Assembly (NCBI RefSeq): GCF_000159095.1
Contig: NZ_GG666296.1
Location: forward strand, 8,799 to 60,268
Reading direction: 5' to 3'
DNA: 51,470 nt
DNA from: Anaerococcus tetradius ATCC 35098
GTDB lineage: Bacteria > Bacillota > Clostridia > Tissierellales > Peptoniphilaceae
The notes beneath the pieces were generated by a model that was not told where the DNA came from, searched no databases, and saw nothing but the letters and a program-made list of their open reading frames with translations. Of the stretch, positions 24,882-33,009 are shown one piece after another. A program made the translations under genes and the position numbers. Every line of letters starts with the position of its first letter. Position 1 is the first letter of the stretch.

Positions 24882-26705
24882 TTATTCAACAGTTACAGAT
24901 TTAGCTAAGTTTCTTGGCTTATCTACATCAATGCCCTTGGCAAGAGATGTGTAGTAGGCCATAAGCTGGCAAGGTAGGGCTGTTAGGAGAGGATAGAGTA
25001 TATCCAAGGTCTTTGGAACTACTAGGATATTTTCAGTAATTTTTTCCATTCTTGTGTCTTTGTGGGATGTGATTATAAAGACATTAGCTCCTCTTGCTAC
25101 AACTTCTTCTACATTAGATAGGCTCTTGCCGATTAGATTTTCTTGGGTCATTATAGCTATTACTGGGGTTTTATCTTCTATTAGAGAGATTGTTCCATGC
25201 TTTAGCTCGCCTGCTGCGAAGGCTTCTGTGTGAATGTATGAAACTTCCTTGAGTTTGAGGGCTGCTTCAATAGCTGTTGCGTAGTCAATACCACGACCTA
25301 TATAAAATAGACTCTTTTGATTTTTAATCTCTTCGGCAAAGCCTTTTATAAGCTCATCGTAAGCTAGGATTTGATCGATCTTTCCTGGAATTTCCCTCAA
25401 ATTTTCTATGATGTTTTTATGGTAGTTATCATCAATTCTTCCTAGTTTCTTAGAAAAATCTAGAGCTAGGAGATAGAGATTTAGAACTTGGCTGGTATAG
25501 GCCTTAGTGCTTGCTACGGCAATTTCTGGGCCTGCATAGCAATAAATAGACCTATCAGCTTCCCTATCCATAGATGATGCCAGGGTGTTTGTTATAAGAA
25601 GGGTCTTAGCCTTTTTCTCCTTGGCAAGTCTTAGGGCCTTGAGGCTATCAGCTGTTTCTCCTGATTGAGAAATAAAGATAACTAGGCTGTCCTCATCAAG
25701 AAAAGGATCATTATATCTAAATTCTGATGCTAGATCACAAATGACAGGAATCTTGGCTAGCTTTTCTATGGCTACCTTTCCTATAAGACCAGCATGGTAG
25801 GCTGTTCCACAAGCTACTATATAGATTCTTTTGAATTTTTCTATTTCTTCTTTACTAAAAGAGTCTCCATCAAAAACGACATCATTATTTTTGATATTTA
25901 ACCTTATAAGCTCATTAATTACTGAAGCTTGTTCGTTAATTTCCTTAATCATAAAATGATCGTAGCCAGCCCTAGTTGCTGCATCAACTGACCATTGAAT
26001 CTTTTTAATCTCCCTTTCAACCTTCTTGTCATTTTCATCATAGATAGTGTAGCCATCATCAGAAAAGTCGATTATATCTCCATTTTCAAGATAGATTACA
26101 TCTCTGGTATATTTTAAGATTGAAGGAATGTCGCTTGCCATGATATAAGAATCATCCATAATTCCTGCAACAAGTGGACTTTCAACCCTAATTCCTATAA
26201 GTCTATTTGGTTCATCAGATGAAATTATTCCACAAGCAAAGGCTCCTTCTAGTCTTTTTCTTACTTCTTTTACAGCCTCTAAGAGATCTCCATCATAATA
26301 TTTTTCTAGCATTACAGCTATAACTTCTGTATCTGTTGATGATTTAAAGCTATAGCCTTCTTCTTCCAACTCCATCCTAAGTTGTCTGTAGTTTTCTATA
26401 ATTCCATTATGAACTACAGCAATCTTGCCATTATTTGAAAGATGAGGATGGCTGTTTACATCGTTAGCTTCCCCATGAGTTGCCCATCTGATATGGCCTA
26501 TACCAATATTTCCATCTATAGGATTTTCCTTCAAAGCCTCTTCTAAGTTCTTGAGTTTTCCTGCTCTTTTTACACAAGAAATCTTACCATCTTCAATCAC
26601 AGCTATACCTGCTGAGTCATAACCACGATATTCTAATTTTTCTAGACCATCGACAATTACATCTCTTGCATCAAGCTTTCCCTTATACGATACTATTCCG
26701 CACAT
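24882..26705 (-). CDS. glmS: Glutamine-fructose-6-phosphate aminotransferase (isomerizing)
   Basis: 607 residues, the standard length. The N-terminal glutaminase domain begins MCGIVSYKGK, with Cys at position 2 (mature N-terminal nucleophile). Two SIS domains follow, with IYIVACGTAYHAGL, SQSGETADS and the C-terminal DKPRNLAKSVTVE. It makes glucosamine-6-phosphate from fructose-6-phosphate and glutamine, the first step to UDP-GlcNAc for peptidoglycan. A glmS ribozyme lies in its leader, so product feedback by mRNA self-cleavage is expected. RBS ATAGGAGGTTACT precedes the ATG. Confidence 0.98.
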   Translation of the reverse strand: MCGIVSYKGKLDARDVIVDGLEKLEYRGYDSAGIAVIEDGKISCVKRAGKLKNLEEALKENPIDGNIGIGHIRWATHGEANDVNSHPHLSNNGKIAVVHNGIIENYRQLRMELEEEGYSFKSSTDTEVIAVMLEKYYDGDLLEAVKEVRKRLEGAFACGIISSDEPNRLIGIRVESPLVAGIMDDSYIMASDIPSILKYTRDVIYLENGDIIDFSDDGYTIYDENDKKVEREIKKIQWSVDAATRAGYDHFMIKEINEQASVINELIRLNIKNNDVVFDGDSFSKEEIEKFKRIYIVACGTAYHAGLIGKVAIEKLAKIPVICDLASEFRYNDPFLDEDSLVIFISQSGETADSLKALRLAKEKKAKTLLITNTLASSMDREADRSIYCYAGPEIAVASTKAYTSQVLNLYLLALDFSKKLGRIDDNYHKNIIENLREIPGKIDQILAYDELIKGFAEEIKNQKSLFYIGRGIDYATAIEAALKLKEVSYIHTEAFAAGELKHGTISLIEDKTPVIAIMTQENLIGKSLSNVEEVVARGANVFIITSHKDTRMEKITENILVVPKTLDILYPLLTALPCQLMAYYTSLAKGIDVDKPRNLAKSVTVE

Positions 26706-26724
26706 AGTAACCTCCTATTTATTT

Positions 26725-26865
26725 TTATGAGGCCACTGTATCTTCTCTGTCCATAGGATTACTCCCATGTTTTGTTAGATACTAGGGCTGTGAACCCAGA
26801 CAGCACCCGCCGAATTTTCGATAACTGTCTTCCTCGTCATCCTCTAAGGGATCTGGCGCTTCTTA
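26725..26865 (-). ncRNA. glmS ribozyme/riboswitch
   Basis: On the minus strand the leader reads AGCGCCAGAT at 26851-26860, then GACGAGG, then ATCGAAAATTCGGCGGGTGC and CACAGCCCTAGTATC, the core elements of glmS ribozymes. Self-cleavage is expected just 5' of the G at 26859 when glucosamine-6-phosphate binds, exposing the mRNA to decay. It lies ~20 nt ahead of the glmS RBS. Confidence 0.95.
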
Positions 26866-26885
26866 TTTTTTTGCCTCATCTATTT

Positions 26886-26914
26886 ATTATACTTCTTAAA
26901 TTAGGCTAAAACAA
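26886..26914 (-). promoter_or_regulatory. glmS promoter
   Basis: TTGTTT (26909-26914) and TATAAT (26886-26891) are 17 nt apart on the minus strand, upstream of the ribozyme cleavage site. The -35 abuts the opp terminator. Confidence 0.65.
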
Positions 26915-26938
26915 AATCCCCTACAATTGCAGGGGATT
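26911..26938 (-). terminator. Terminator of the opp operon
   Basis: A stem TCCCCTGCAA/TTGTAGGGGA on the minus strand is followed by TTTTGTTTT, directly after the last opp-operon gene. Confidence 0.8.
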
Positions 26939-26942
26939 TAAG

Positions 26943-27131
26943 TCATATTAGTAAAGCAAAGATTATCAGTGGTGAAAGTATTAGTAAGAGCCAAGGCAAA
27001 AACACCTTCATCGCTGCAAGAAACATGGCTAATTGATCGTTCTTATCGAGATTATCCCTATCTAGGAGTCTCTCTTTTTTATAGATTTCTTCCAGACTTT
27101 TTCCCTTAAATCTATCTATAGGAGCTTTCAT
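26943..27131 (-). CDS. Small single-pass membrane protein ending the opp operon
   Basis: 62 residues. A charged N-terminal half (FKGKSLEEIYKKERLLDRDN) is followed by one strongly hydrophobic segment at about 39-62 (KVFLPWLLLILSPLIIFALL). It is not a family I recognise. Its ATG overlaps the oppF stop by 4 nt (ATGA), so it is made with OppF. The context suggests an accessory subunit or stability factor of the peptide transporter. Confidence 0.7.
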   Translation of the reverse strand: MKAPIDRFKGKSLEEIYKKERLLDRDNLDKNDQLAMFLAAMKVFLPWLLLILSPLIIFALLI

Positions 27132-28747
27132 ATAGCACTCATTTCTTCCAATTCTTCTTCTTTTTTAGCTTTTTCTGCTTTATTTTTTTCGTAAGCCTTT
27201 TGTTTTTCCTCTTCGCTTACATCAAGTAAGTGGCAGGCAACAAAATGGCCTTCTTCTCTTTCTTTAAGCTCTGGCTCAAAGTGGGCACAGATATCCATAG
27301 CATATTCACATCTAGTATGGAACCTACATCCCTTAGGTGGTTTTACTGCTGATGGTATATCTCCCTCAATTATTTGAAGCTCTTGACCTTGGTCTACATC
27401 CGTTCTAGGAATAGCACGAAGTAGGGCACTTGTGTAAGGATGGAGAGGGTTCTCAAAGATTCTTTCTGATTCGCAAAGTTCTACCAACACACCCAAGTAC
27501 ATTACACCTATTCTATCAGATATATATTTTACTACTGACAAATCGTGGGTGATGAAAAGATAGGTTAGGTTGTTTTCATCCTTTAGGTCTTGGAGAAGGT
27601 TAATGATTTGCGATTGGATAGATACATCTAGAGCACTTACTGCCTCATCACAAACTATAAAGCTTGGCTTTAAGGCAAGGGCCCTTGCTATACCAATTCT
27701 TTGTCTTTGTCCACCAGAAAATTGGTGAGGATACCTATGGAGGAAGTATGGAGCAAGTCCACATTTTTCCATAGTTTCTCTTATATATTCGTTATAGCCC
27801 TCTTCTTTTCTACTCTTAAAGAGCTCATGACCCAAAACTCCTTCGCCGATTATATTTCCAACAGTCATCTTGGTATCAAGAGATCCATATGGATCTTGGA
27901 AGATCATCTGTAGGTCTTTACGAAGGGCTCTCATCTCCTCGTTGTTAAGTTCTGAAAGGTCAATTCCATCATCACGAAGAGCTTCAAGCTCATCAAATTT
28001 ATCCTTAGACTCAAGGGTTTTTCTAAAGTCTTCAATAATAGCATCCTTCGCTTCAATTTCTTTAGTTTTAGCTTCTTTTTGATTTTGAAGCTCCTTGTAT
28101 TTTGGATTTTTTTCTAGATAAGCATAGTATTCATCCCAAGTTCTAGATCTCATCTGAGTTTTTTGCTCAATTTCTTCTAGGCTTGTTAGGACAGCTGCTC
28201 TTTGCTTTAGGATGTCATATTTTTCTTTTAGCATTGAAGAAACCTTGTTTAGATCATCGCTTGCCAAAAGGCCCCCAGCAATTCTTATCATATTTAGGTA
28301 GTCTTCTTCTATCTCACGACGCTTAAACATAGCCTTTTCATTTAGCTCTGCTCTTTTTTCGTCTGTATTAGCTTCTTCTAGGCCCTTGTAGATTTCATTA
28401 AGTTCGTCAAGTTCCTTGTGGTATTTAGGAAACTGGCTAGGGATTTTCTTAATCATATCAGCCATGTAGGCAGGAGCTGTTTGTTCGATTGTCTTGCCAT
28501 AATAAAGGGTAGTTCCTTCTGTTTGGTCATAAATTTGTAGAAGAGTTCTACCAAAGGTAGACTTACCACAACCAGATTCTCCAACTAGACCAAGGGTCTC
28601 ACCTTGATAGATATCTAGGCTTATAGACTCGTTGGCGTGAACATACTCACCAGGTCCCCTATCAAATAAGGATTTTTTCTTGAGAGGGAAATATTTCTTT
28701 AGATTTCTAATCTTAAATAAGACTTTTTTCTCTTCTTTATTACTCAT
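27128..28747 (-). CDS. oppF: Oligopeptide ABC transporter ATPase OppF with a large helical insert
   Basis: 539 residues from the ATG at 28747 (RBS GGAGAGGGAGG); a longer frame reaching 28813 lies inside oppD and is rejected. Walker A GESGCGKST is at 56-64, Q-loop in IFQDPYGSLD near 282-291, signature FSGGQRQR at 343-350, Walker B FIVCDE at 363-368 and H-loop His401. A C-terminal OppD/F extension has Cys474/480/487/505. About 185 residues (86-268), rich in Lys/Glu and apparently coiled-coil, are inserted between Walker A and the Q-loop; normal OppF is ~310-330 residues. The start overlaps the oppD stop. Confidence 0.93.
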   Translation of the reverse strand: MSNKEEKKVLFKIRNLKKYFPLKKKSLFDRGPGEYVHANESISLDIYQGETLGLVGESGCGKSTFGRTLLQIYDQTEGTTLYYGKTIEQTAPAYMADMIKKIPSQFPKYHKELDELNEIYKGLEEANTDEKRAELNEKAMFKRREIEEDYLNMIRIAGGLLASDDLNKVSSMLKEKYDILKQRAAVLTSLEEIEQKTQMRSRTWDEYYAYLEKNPKYKELQNQKEAKTKEIEAKDAIIEDFRKTLESKDKFDELEALRDDGIDLSELNNEEMRALRKDLQMIFQDPYGSLDTKMTVGNIIGEGVLGHELFKSRKEEGYNEYIRETMEKCGLAPYFLHRYPHQFSGGQRQRIGIARALALKPSFIVCDEAVSALDVSIQSQIINLLQDLKDENNLTYLFITHDLSVVKYISDRIGVMYLGVLVELCESERIFENPLHPYTSALLRAIPRTDVDQGQELQIIEGDIPSAVKPPKGCRFHTRCEYAMDICAHFEPELKEREEGHFVACHLLDVSEEEKQKAYEKNKAEKAKKEEELEEMSAI

Positions 28748-29738
28748 TTTCCTCCCTCTCCTTTCTATTTGGATAATGACATCTAATCTTTTGATTTTCG
28801 TTAATTTCAACAAGATCAGGCATTACTTCTATACATTTTTTTGTAGCATACTTACACCTGTCGGCAAACTTACAACCCTTTGGTAGGTTAAGTGGATGTG
28901 GCACGCTTCCAGGTATGATATCAAGTCTTTCATTTCTATCTGAAGTGATAGATGGAATTGAATTAAGAAGGGCTACTGTATATGGATGGTTATAATCTGT
29001 AATATCGTGTTTGAAGATAAACTCTACTGGAGATTGCTCAACAATTTGACCACAATACATAACCGCAACTTCATCTGCCATTTGGTTGATTACACCAAGG
29101 TCGTGGGTGATAAAAAGGATGGATGTTCCAGCTTTTTCCTTTAGGTCATTCATAAGCCTTAGGATTTGGGCTTGGATTGTTACGTCTAGGGCTGTTGTAG
29201 GCTCATCAGCTATTAGTAGCTTTGGCTCACAAGCAAGGGCCATGGCAATCATCACTCTTTGGTTCATTCCTCCAGAAAGCTCGAAAGGATATTGCTTAGT
29301 TACAACATGTGGGTTAGGGATTTTTACAGCAGCTAGAAGCTCTTCGCACCTGTGGGCTGCTTCTTTCTTGTTCATTCCCTTATGGAGCATAAGAACTTCT
29401 GAAATCTGTTTTTCTACAGTAAAGACTGGGTTAAGGGAGCTCATTGGCTCTTGGAAAATCATAGAAATCTTATTCCCTCTGATTTTTTCCATTTGGCTAG
29501 TCTTGTAGGAAGAAATCTTTTCTCCATCAAATATTATTTCACCTTCGTAAATCTTTTGGTTAGCTTCAAACAACTGGAGGATACTCATAGCTGTTTGGCT
29601 CTTACCTGATCCACTCTCTCCAACAAGACCCAAGGTCTTACCAGCATCGACTGTAAAAGAAACATCATTTACAGCCTTGATAAGACCACGTCTTGTTTCG
29701 AAGTAGGTGTGTAGATTTTTTATTTCTAATAAACTCAT
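28740..29738 (-). CDS. oppD: Oligopeptide ABC transporter ATPase OppD
   Basis: 332 residues, the normal OppD length, without the insert seen in OppF. Walker A GESGSGKSQ is near 39-47, the Q-loop in IFQEPMSSLNP, signature ELSGGMNQR, Walker B KLLIADEPTTALD, and a C-terminal oligo_HPY region with CKFADRCKYATKKC. It pairs with OppF as the asymmetric ATPase dimer that powers peptide uptake. It starts 8 nt after the oppC stop and overlaps oppF. Confidence 0.96.
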   Translation of the reverse strand: MSLLEIKNLHTYFETRRGLIKAVNDVSFTVDAGKTLGLVGESGSGKSQTAMSILQLFEANQKIYEGEIIFDGEKISSYKTSQMEKIRGNKISMIFQEPMSSLNPVFTVEKQISEVLMLHKGMNKKEAAHRCEELLAAVKIPNPHVVTKQYPFELSGGMNQRVMIAMALACEPKLLIADEPTTALDVTIQAQILRLMNDLKEKAGTSILFITHDLGVINQMADEVAVMYCGQIVEQSPVEFIFKHDITDYNHPYTVALLNSIPSITSDRNERLDIIPGSVPHPLNLPKGCKFADRCKYATKKCIEVMPDLVEINENQKIRCHYPNRKEREENE

Positions 29739-29746
29739 ATTATCAC

Positions 29747-31711
29747 CTATCTCTCATTTGCTCTTGGGTCGATGGCATCTCTTAATGCATCACCGATTAG
29801 GTTTACAGAAAATGATGTCAAAAATACTGCAAGTGCTGGGAATACCCATCTCCACCAGTATGTATTAAGTACATCTGATGATTGAGCAGCAGTTAGCATA
29901 TTACCCCAAGAAGGAGTTGGTTCTTGAACACCAAAACCTAGGAAGGATAGACCTGACTCTGTTAATAAGTTTCCTGCATAGCCTATTGTAGCATTTACTA
30001 TAACTATTGATAAGATATTTGGGAAAATATGCTTGATCATTATTGACCAGTTCTTAACTCCCAAGGCCCTAGCAGCTGTAATGTAGTCACGTTCTCTTTC
30101 TGCTAAGATTTGACCACGAACAAGTCTTGCCAGACCCGTCCATCCCAAAAGACCTAATAAAATCATTACCATAGTAATTCTTTGCTCTTGGCTTGCCCCT
30201 GGTGGCAAGAGGGCAGATAGAGAGATAAGCATTGGGTAGAATGGGAATGAGGATACAATCTCAGAAAATCTCATCAATACGTTATCAATCTTTCCTCCAG
30301 CAAAACCAGATATCATACCAATTAGTACACCAAGGACAATTTGTATAACAGTAGAAATCAAGGAGATAACCATAGTCATCTTTCCACCATGGATAAGCCT
30401 TGTAAAGATATCACGACCTTGATCATCTGATCCAAATCTAAATCCATTAAGACCCCAAGTTTCTACTTTTCCTTCTTTATTTACTGCGTAATTGTTAAAG
30501 TATGAAGAATAAATTTGATCAAATTCTCCTTCAGGAGTCTTTAGCTCGCCGTAGTTTTCCTTACCCCATTGATAAATTTTTCCTTTTTCATCAAGGGCAG
30601 TGAAAACTGAATCACTCGCTTTGATATCTACAATATTTGCATCGAATTTTGGTAGATATTCTCCAGAGACTTGATCTCTTGATGGGCCCCATACATAAAG
30701 CTTGCCATCTTCTGAAAGAGCTGCTGCAGATGAGCTCGTTAGGGCAACCTTCTTAACCTTAACCTTGCCGCTTTTAAGCTCGGCAGGCATTTGGGTATCA
30801 ATTTCTGCCCCCATAACTCCTAATAATCTTATTGAGCCATCTTTCATGATAGCTAAGATATTGATAGGATTTGTAGCAAAATCAACAACCTTTCCCTTAA
30901 TATCTGAAGGAAGAAGGTTTAGTCTACTTGCAAGAGTAGAACCCCAAACTACCAAATTATCTTTGTTAGTTAGAATTACAGAATATTGCACTCCTGCACC
31001 AAGTTTCTTGATTCCCTCTTCTTTAATCTTAGATTCTTCCATTGGAGGAGTTTGGGTTTGTTGGAAGGAATTATTTCCCCAACCATATATTTGATTATCT
31101 TCAGTAGCAACAATAATGTGTCTATCACCTGCTGCTATATCCTTAACTTTGCTATTTTTGAAGGCTTCCTTTGCCTTATCTGGTATTTGTAAAACTTTAT
31201 CCTCATTGTCTGAGCCCCAAACATAGATATTGCCTTCTTTGGTAAGGCCAGCTGAGAAAGTATTACCGATAGCAATTTTTTCAACTCCTTCTTTTTCAAT
31301 AGCAGAAGGATAATTCATATATGCCCCACCTGGAGCTACATTTGTTAAGTTACCTTGTGAGTAATATTGATTAAAAGGAAGAACCTTGCTTCCTACAAAA
31401 ACTACAAGAACAATAGCTAGGAAAAGAACAAGTCCAATTATACCTAGAGGGTTTCTAAAGTAGTTTCTTATAGCAACCCTACCAGGTGACATGATAGCTT
31501 CTTCTTTAAGCTTGTCATTCTCATCTTCTTTTCTTGGTCCATTGTCTATGTTCTTGTTATCTGAGTGAAGAAGTTCATCTTCTCCTAAATTTCTATTAGA
31601 ATCAAAATCTCCTTCAAACTCCTCTCCCTTAGAGAAAGTAAAGGCCTTAAAGAAGAAATTTTTCAAGAAATTTCCATATGATTTAAAAGATTTTTTAACT
31701 ATTGCATTCAT
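29747..31711 (-). CDS. oppC: Oligopeptide ABC transporter permease OppC with an inserted RCC1-like propeller
   Basis: 654 residues, about twice a normal OppC. After a charged cytosolic N-terminus, the first membrane helix is at ~90-110. Residues ~143-422 hold seven RCC1-like repeats, each ending near a Gly-x-(I/L)-x-x-W-G motif: IYVWG at 162-166, IYGWG 208-212, LVVWG 253-257, IRLLG 294-298, LYVWG 338-342, IYQWG 379-383, VETWG 416-420. The permease then resumes at FGSDDQGRDIFTRLIHGG, the usual start of OppC's conserved part, with the ATPase-coupling loop ARALGVKNWSIMIKHIFPN near 547-565. The propeller should therefore lie outside the cell. Confidence 0.92.
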   Translation of the reverse strand: MNAIVKKSFKSYGNFLKNFFFKAFTFSKGEEFEGDFDSNRNLGEDELLHSDNKNIDNGPRKEDENDKLKEEAIMSPGRVAIRNYFRNPLGIIGLVLFLAIVLVVFVGSKVLPFNQYYSQGNLTNVAPGGAYMNYPSAIEKEGVEKIAIGNTFSAGLTKEGNIYVWGSDNEDKVLQIPDKAKEAFKNSKVKDIAAGDRHIIVATEDNQIYGWGNNSFQQTQTPPMEESKIKEEGIKKLGAGVQYSVILTNKDNLVVWGSTLASRLNLLPSDIKGKVVDFATNPINILAIMKDGSIRLLGVMGAEIDTQMPAELKSGKVKVKKVALTSSSAAALSEDGKLYVWGPSRDQVSGEYLPKFDANIVDIKASDSVFTALDEKGKIYQWGKENYGELKTPEGEFDQIYSSYFNNYAVNKEGKVETWGLNGFRFGSDDQGRDIFTRLIHGGKMTMVISLISTVIQIVLGVLIGMISGFAGGKIDNVLMRFSEIVSSFPFYPMLISLSALLPPGASQEQRITMVMILLGLLGWTGLARLVRGQILAERERDYITAARALGVKNWSIMIKHIFPNILSIVIVNATIGYAGNLLTESGLSFLGFGVQEPTPSWGNMLTAAQSSDVLNTYWWRWVFPALAVFLTSFSVNLIGDALRDAIDPRANER

Positions 31712-31712
31712 C

Positions 31713-32675
31713 TTAGGCCTCCAATTGTACTCTTGGGTCTACTAGGGCATAAGCCACATCCATAAGTAGGTTTCCGAGAAGTGTTAGGACTGCGTAAAAC
31801 ATTGAAAGAGCAAGGATTACATTGTAATCTTGAGCCATTACTGCAAGTATCAACTCATTACCAATTCCCCTAAAAGAGAATATTCTCTCTGTTATAGCTG
31901 ATCCTGAAAACATACCAAGAATAGCCCATGTGAGGGCGGTAACTACAGGAATTAACGCATTTCTAAAGGCATGTGAATAGACAACAGTCTTCTCCTTTAG
32001 ACCCTTGCTTCTTGCAGTTCTAATATAATCTTGGTCTAGGGCATCTAGCATAGAGTTTCTTACATATCTTGATAAGGATGCAAGAGAACCTATAGTAAGA
32101 GTTGCCGTTGGAAGCACCAAATATCTTACCCATTCGGAGAAAGTATTTTCTCTAGGCATACCATTGGCAGGGAATAATCCTAGCCTAAAGGCAAAAACAA
32201 ATATCAATATAAGTCCAATAAAGAATACTGGAATTGATAAACCAACTAGGGTTAAAGTCTGGAAGGTCTTATCGAAAAATCCTCCCTTGTGCGTAGCCGA
32301 CCTAATTCCTATCAAGACCGAAAGGACAAATGATAAGATAGTAGAGCCTATATTTAGAAAAATTGTATTTTTCAAAGGTTCTGCAAGGTATTCAGACACT
32401 GGTCTTCTAACCCTTGTAGATTCTCCCAAATCTCCCTTGAGAGTTCTTCCTAACCATCTTACATATTGCTCTGGCAAAGATTTATCAAGCCCATATCTTG
32501 CTTGAAGAGTGTGGTATAACTCTTCTTGCTCTGCTTTAGTCATTCGCCCTGTAGTTGGCATCATGGCTTTGATTGGATCTCCAGGCATAGCCTTTGAGAA
32601 AGCAAAAAGCATAACAGATATAATTAGAGCAACTGGTATTAGATTTATTATTCTCTTAACTATATAACGAAACAT
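31713..32675 (-). CDS. oppB: Oligopeptide ABC transporter permease OppB
   Basis: 320 residues, normal OppB/DppB length, with six predicted membrane helices. The N-terminus MFRYIVKRIINLIPVALIIS and the motif GDLGESTRVRRPVSEYL are typical, and the ATPase-coupling loop is RTARSKGLKEKTVVYSHAFR near 222-240. It forms the channel with OppC. It is the first gene of the oppBCDF operon. Unlike OppC it has no insert. RBS AGGAAGGG. Confidence 0.95.
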   Translation of the reverse strand: MFRYIVKRIINLIPVALIISVMLFAFSKAMPGDPIKAMMPTTGRMTKAEQEELYHTLQARYGLDKSLPEQYVRWLGRTLKGDLGESTRVRRPVSEYLAEPLKNTIFLNIGSTILSFVLSVLIGIRSATHKGGFFDKTFQTLTLVGLSIPVFFIGLILIFVFAFRLGLFPANGMPRENTFSEWVRYLVLPTATLTIGSLASLSRYVRNSMLDALDQDYIRTARSKGLKEKTVVYSHAFRNALIPVVTALTWAILGMFSGSAITERIFSFRGIGNELILAVMAQDYNVILALSMFYAVLTLLGNLLMDVAYALVDPRVQLEA

Positions 32676-32792
32676 ATTTTCCCTTCCTATTTTGTGACTT
32701 GAAACTGATTATCTAGCTAAAGTGCACTGATAATTATGTAGTATTTTTAAAAAAGATTAAACAATCCCAAGTTAATAATTTTTATAAGTTAT

Positions 32793-32821
32793 ATGTTATA
32801 ATATTAGTCGCCTTTTGTCAA
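32793..32821 (-). promoter_or_regulatory. Promoter of the oppBCDF operon
   Basis: TTGACA (32816-32821) and TAACAT (32793-32798) are 17 nt apart on the minus strand; the -10 match is moderate. Confidence 0.5.
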
Positions 32822-32965
32822 CCATGACCATTACTTAATTTGTAAATAAAAATCATATAAAGATTTAAGGCTCGGCGAAATTACGACATTATTATTCAAT
32901 ATTTTTTAATATTTTTATGATTATTCAGTATTTCATCTAATAATTAATGTATATATTTATATCAA

Positions 32966-32990
32966 ATAAAAAGGCTCACTCACGTGAGCC
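32966..32990 (-). terminator. Terminator after the first oppA gene
   Basis: A stem GGCTCAC/GTGAGCC on the minus strand with a 4-nt loop is followed by TTTTTATT. Confidence 0.88.
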
Positions 32991-33009
32991 CCAAATTATT
33001 TGTTAATTA

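Larger units (their letters stand above)
32676..33009 (-). other. Intergenic region between oppA1 and oppB
   Basis: 334 bases. They hold the oppA1 terminator (32966-32990) and the oppB promoter (32793-32821). The remainder, including 32830-32960, is AT-rich with nothing recognised. The separate promoter and terminator mean oppA1 and oppBCDF are distinct transcription units. Confidence 0.6.

Noticed and set aside
28748-28813. N-terminal extension of OppF
   Set aside because: It lies inside the oppD coding end and has no RBS; the ATG at 28747 has GGAGAGGGAGG in place.
29086-29508. 140-residue open frame opposite oppD
   Set aside because: Antisense to the conserved ATPase gene, with low-complexity composition; a shadow of oppD codon use.
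30702-31094. 130-residue open frame opposite the OppC propeller region
   Set aside because: Antisense to the propeller-coding part; no RBS or family. The minus-strand frame is continuous through TM1, propeller and permease, so this is one fusion gene rather than two genes.
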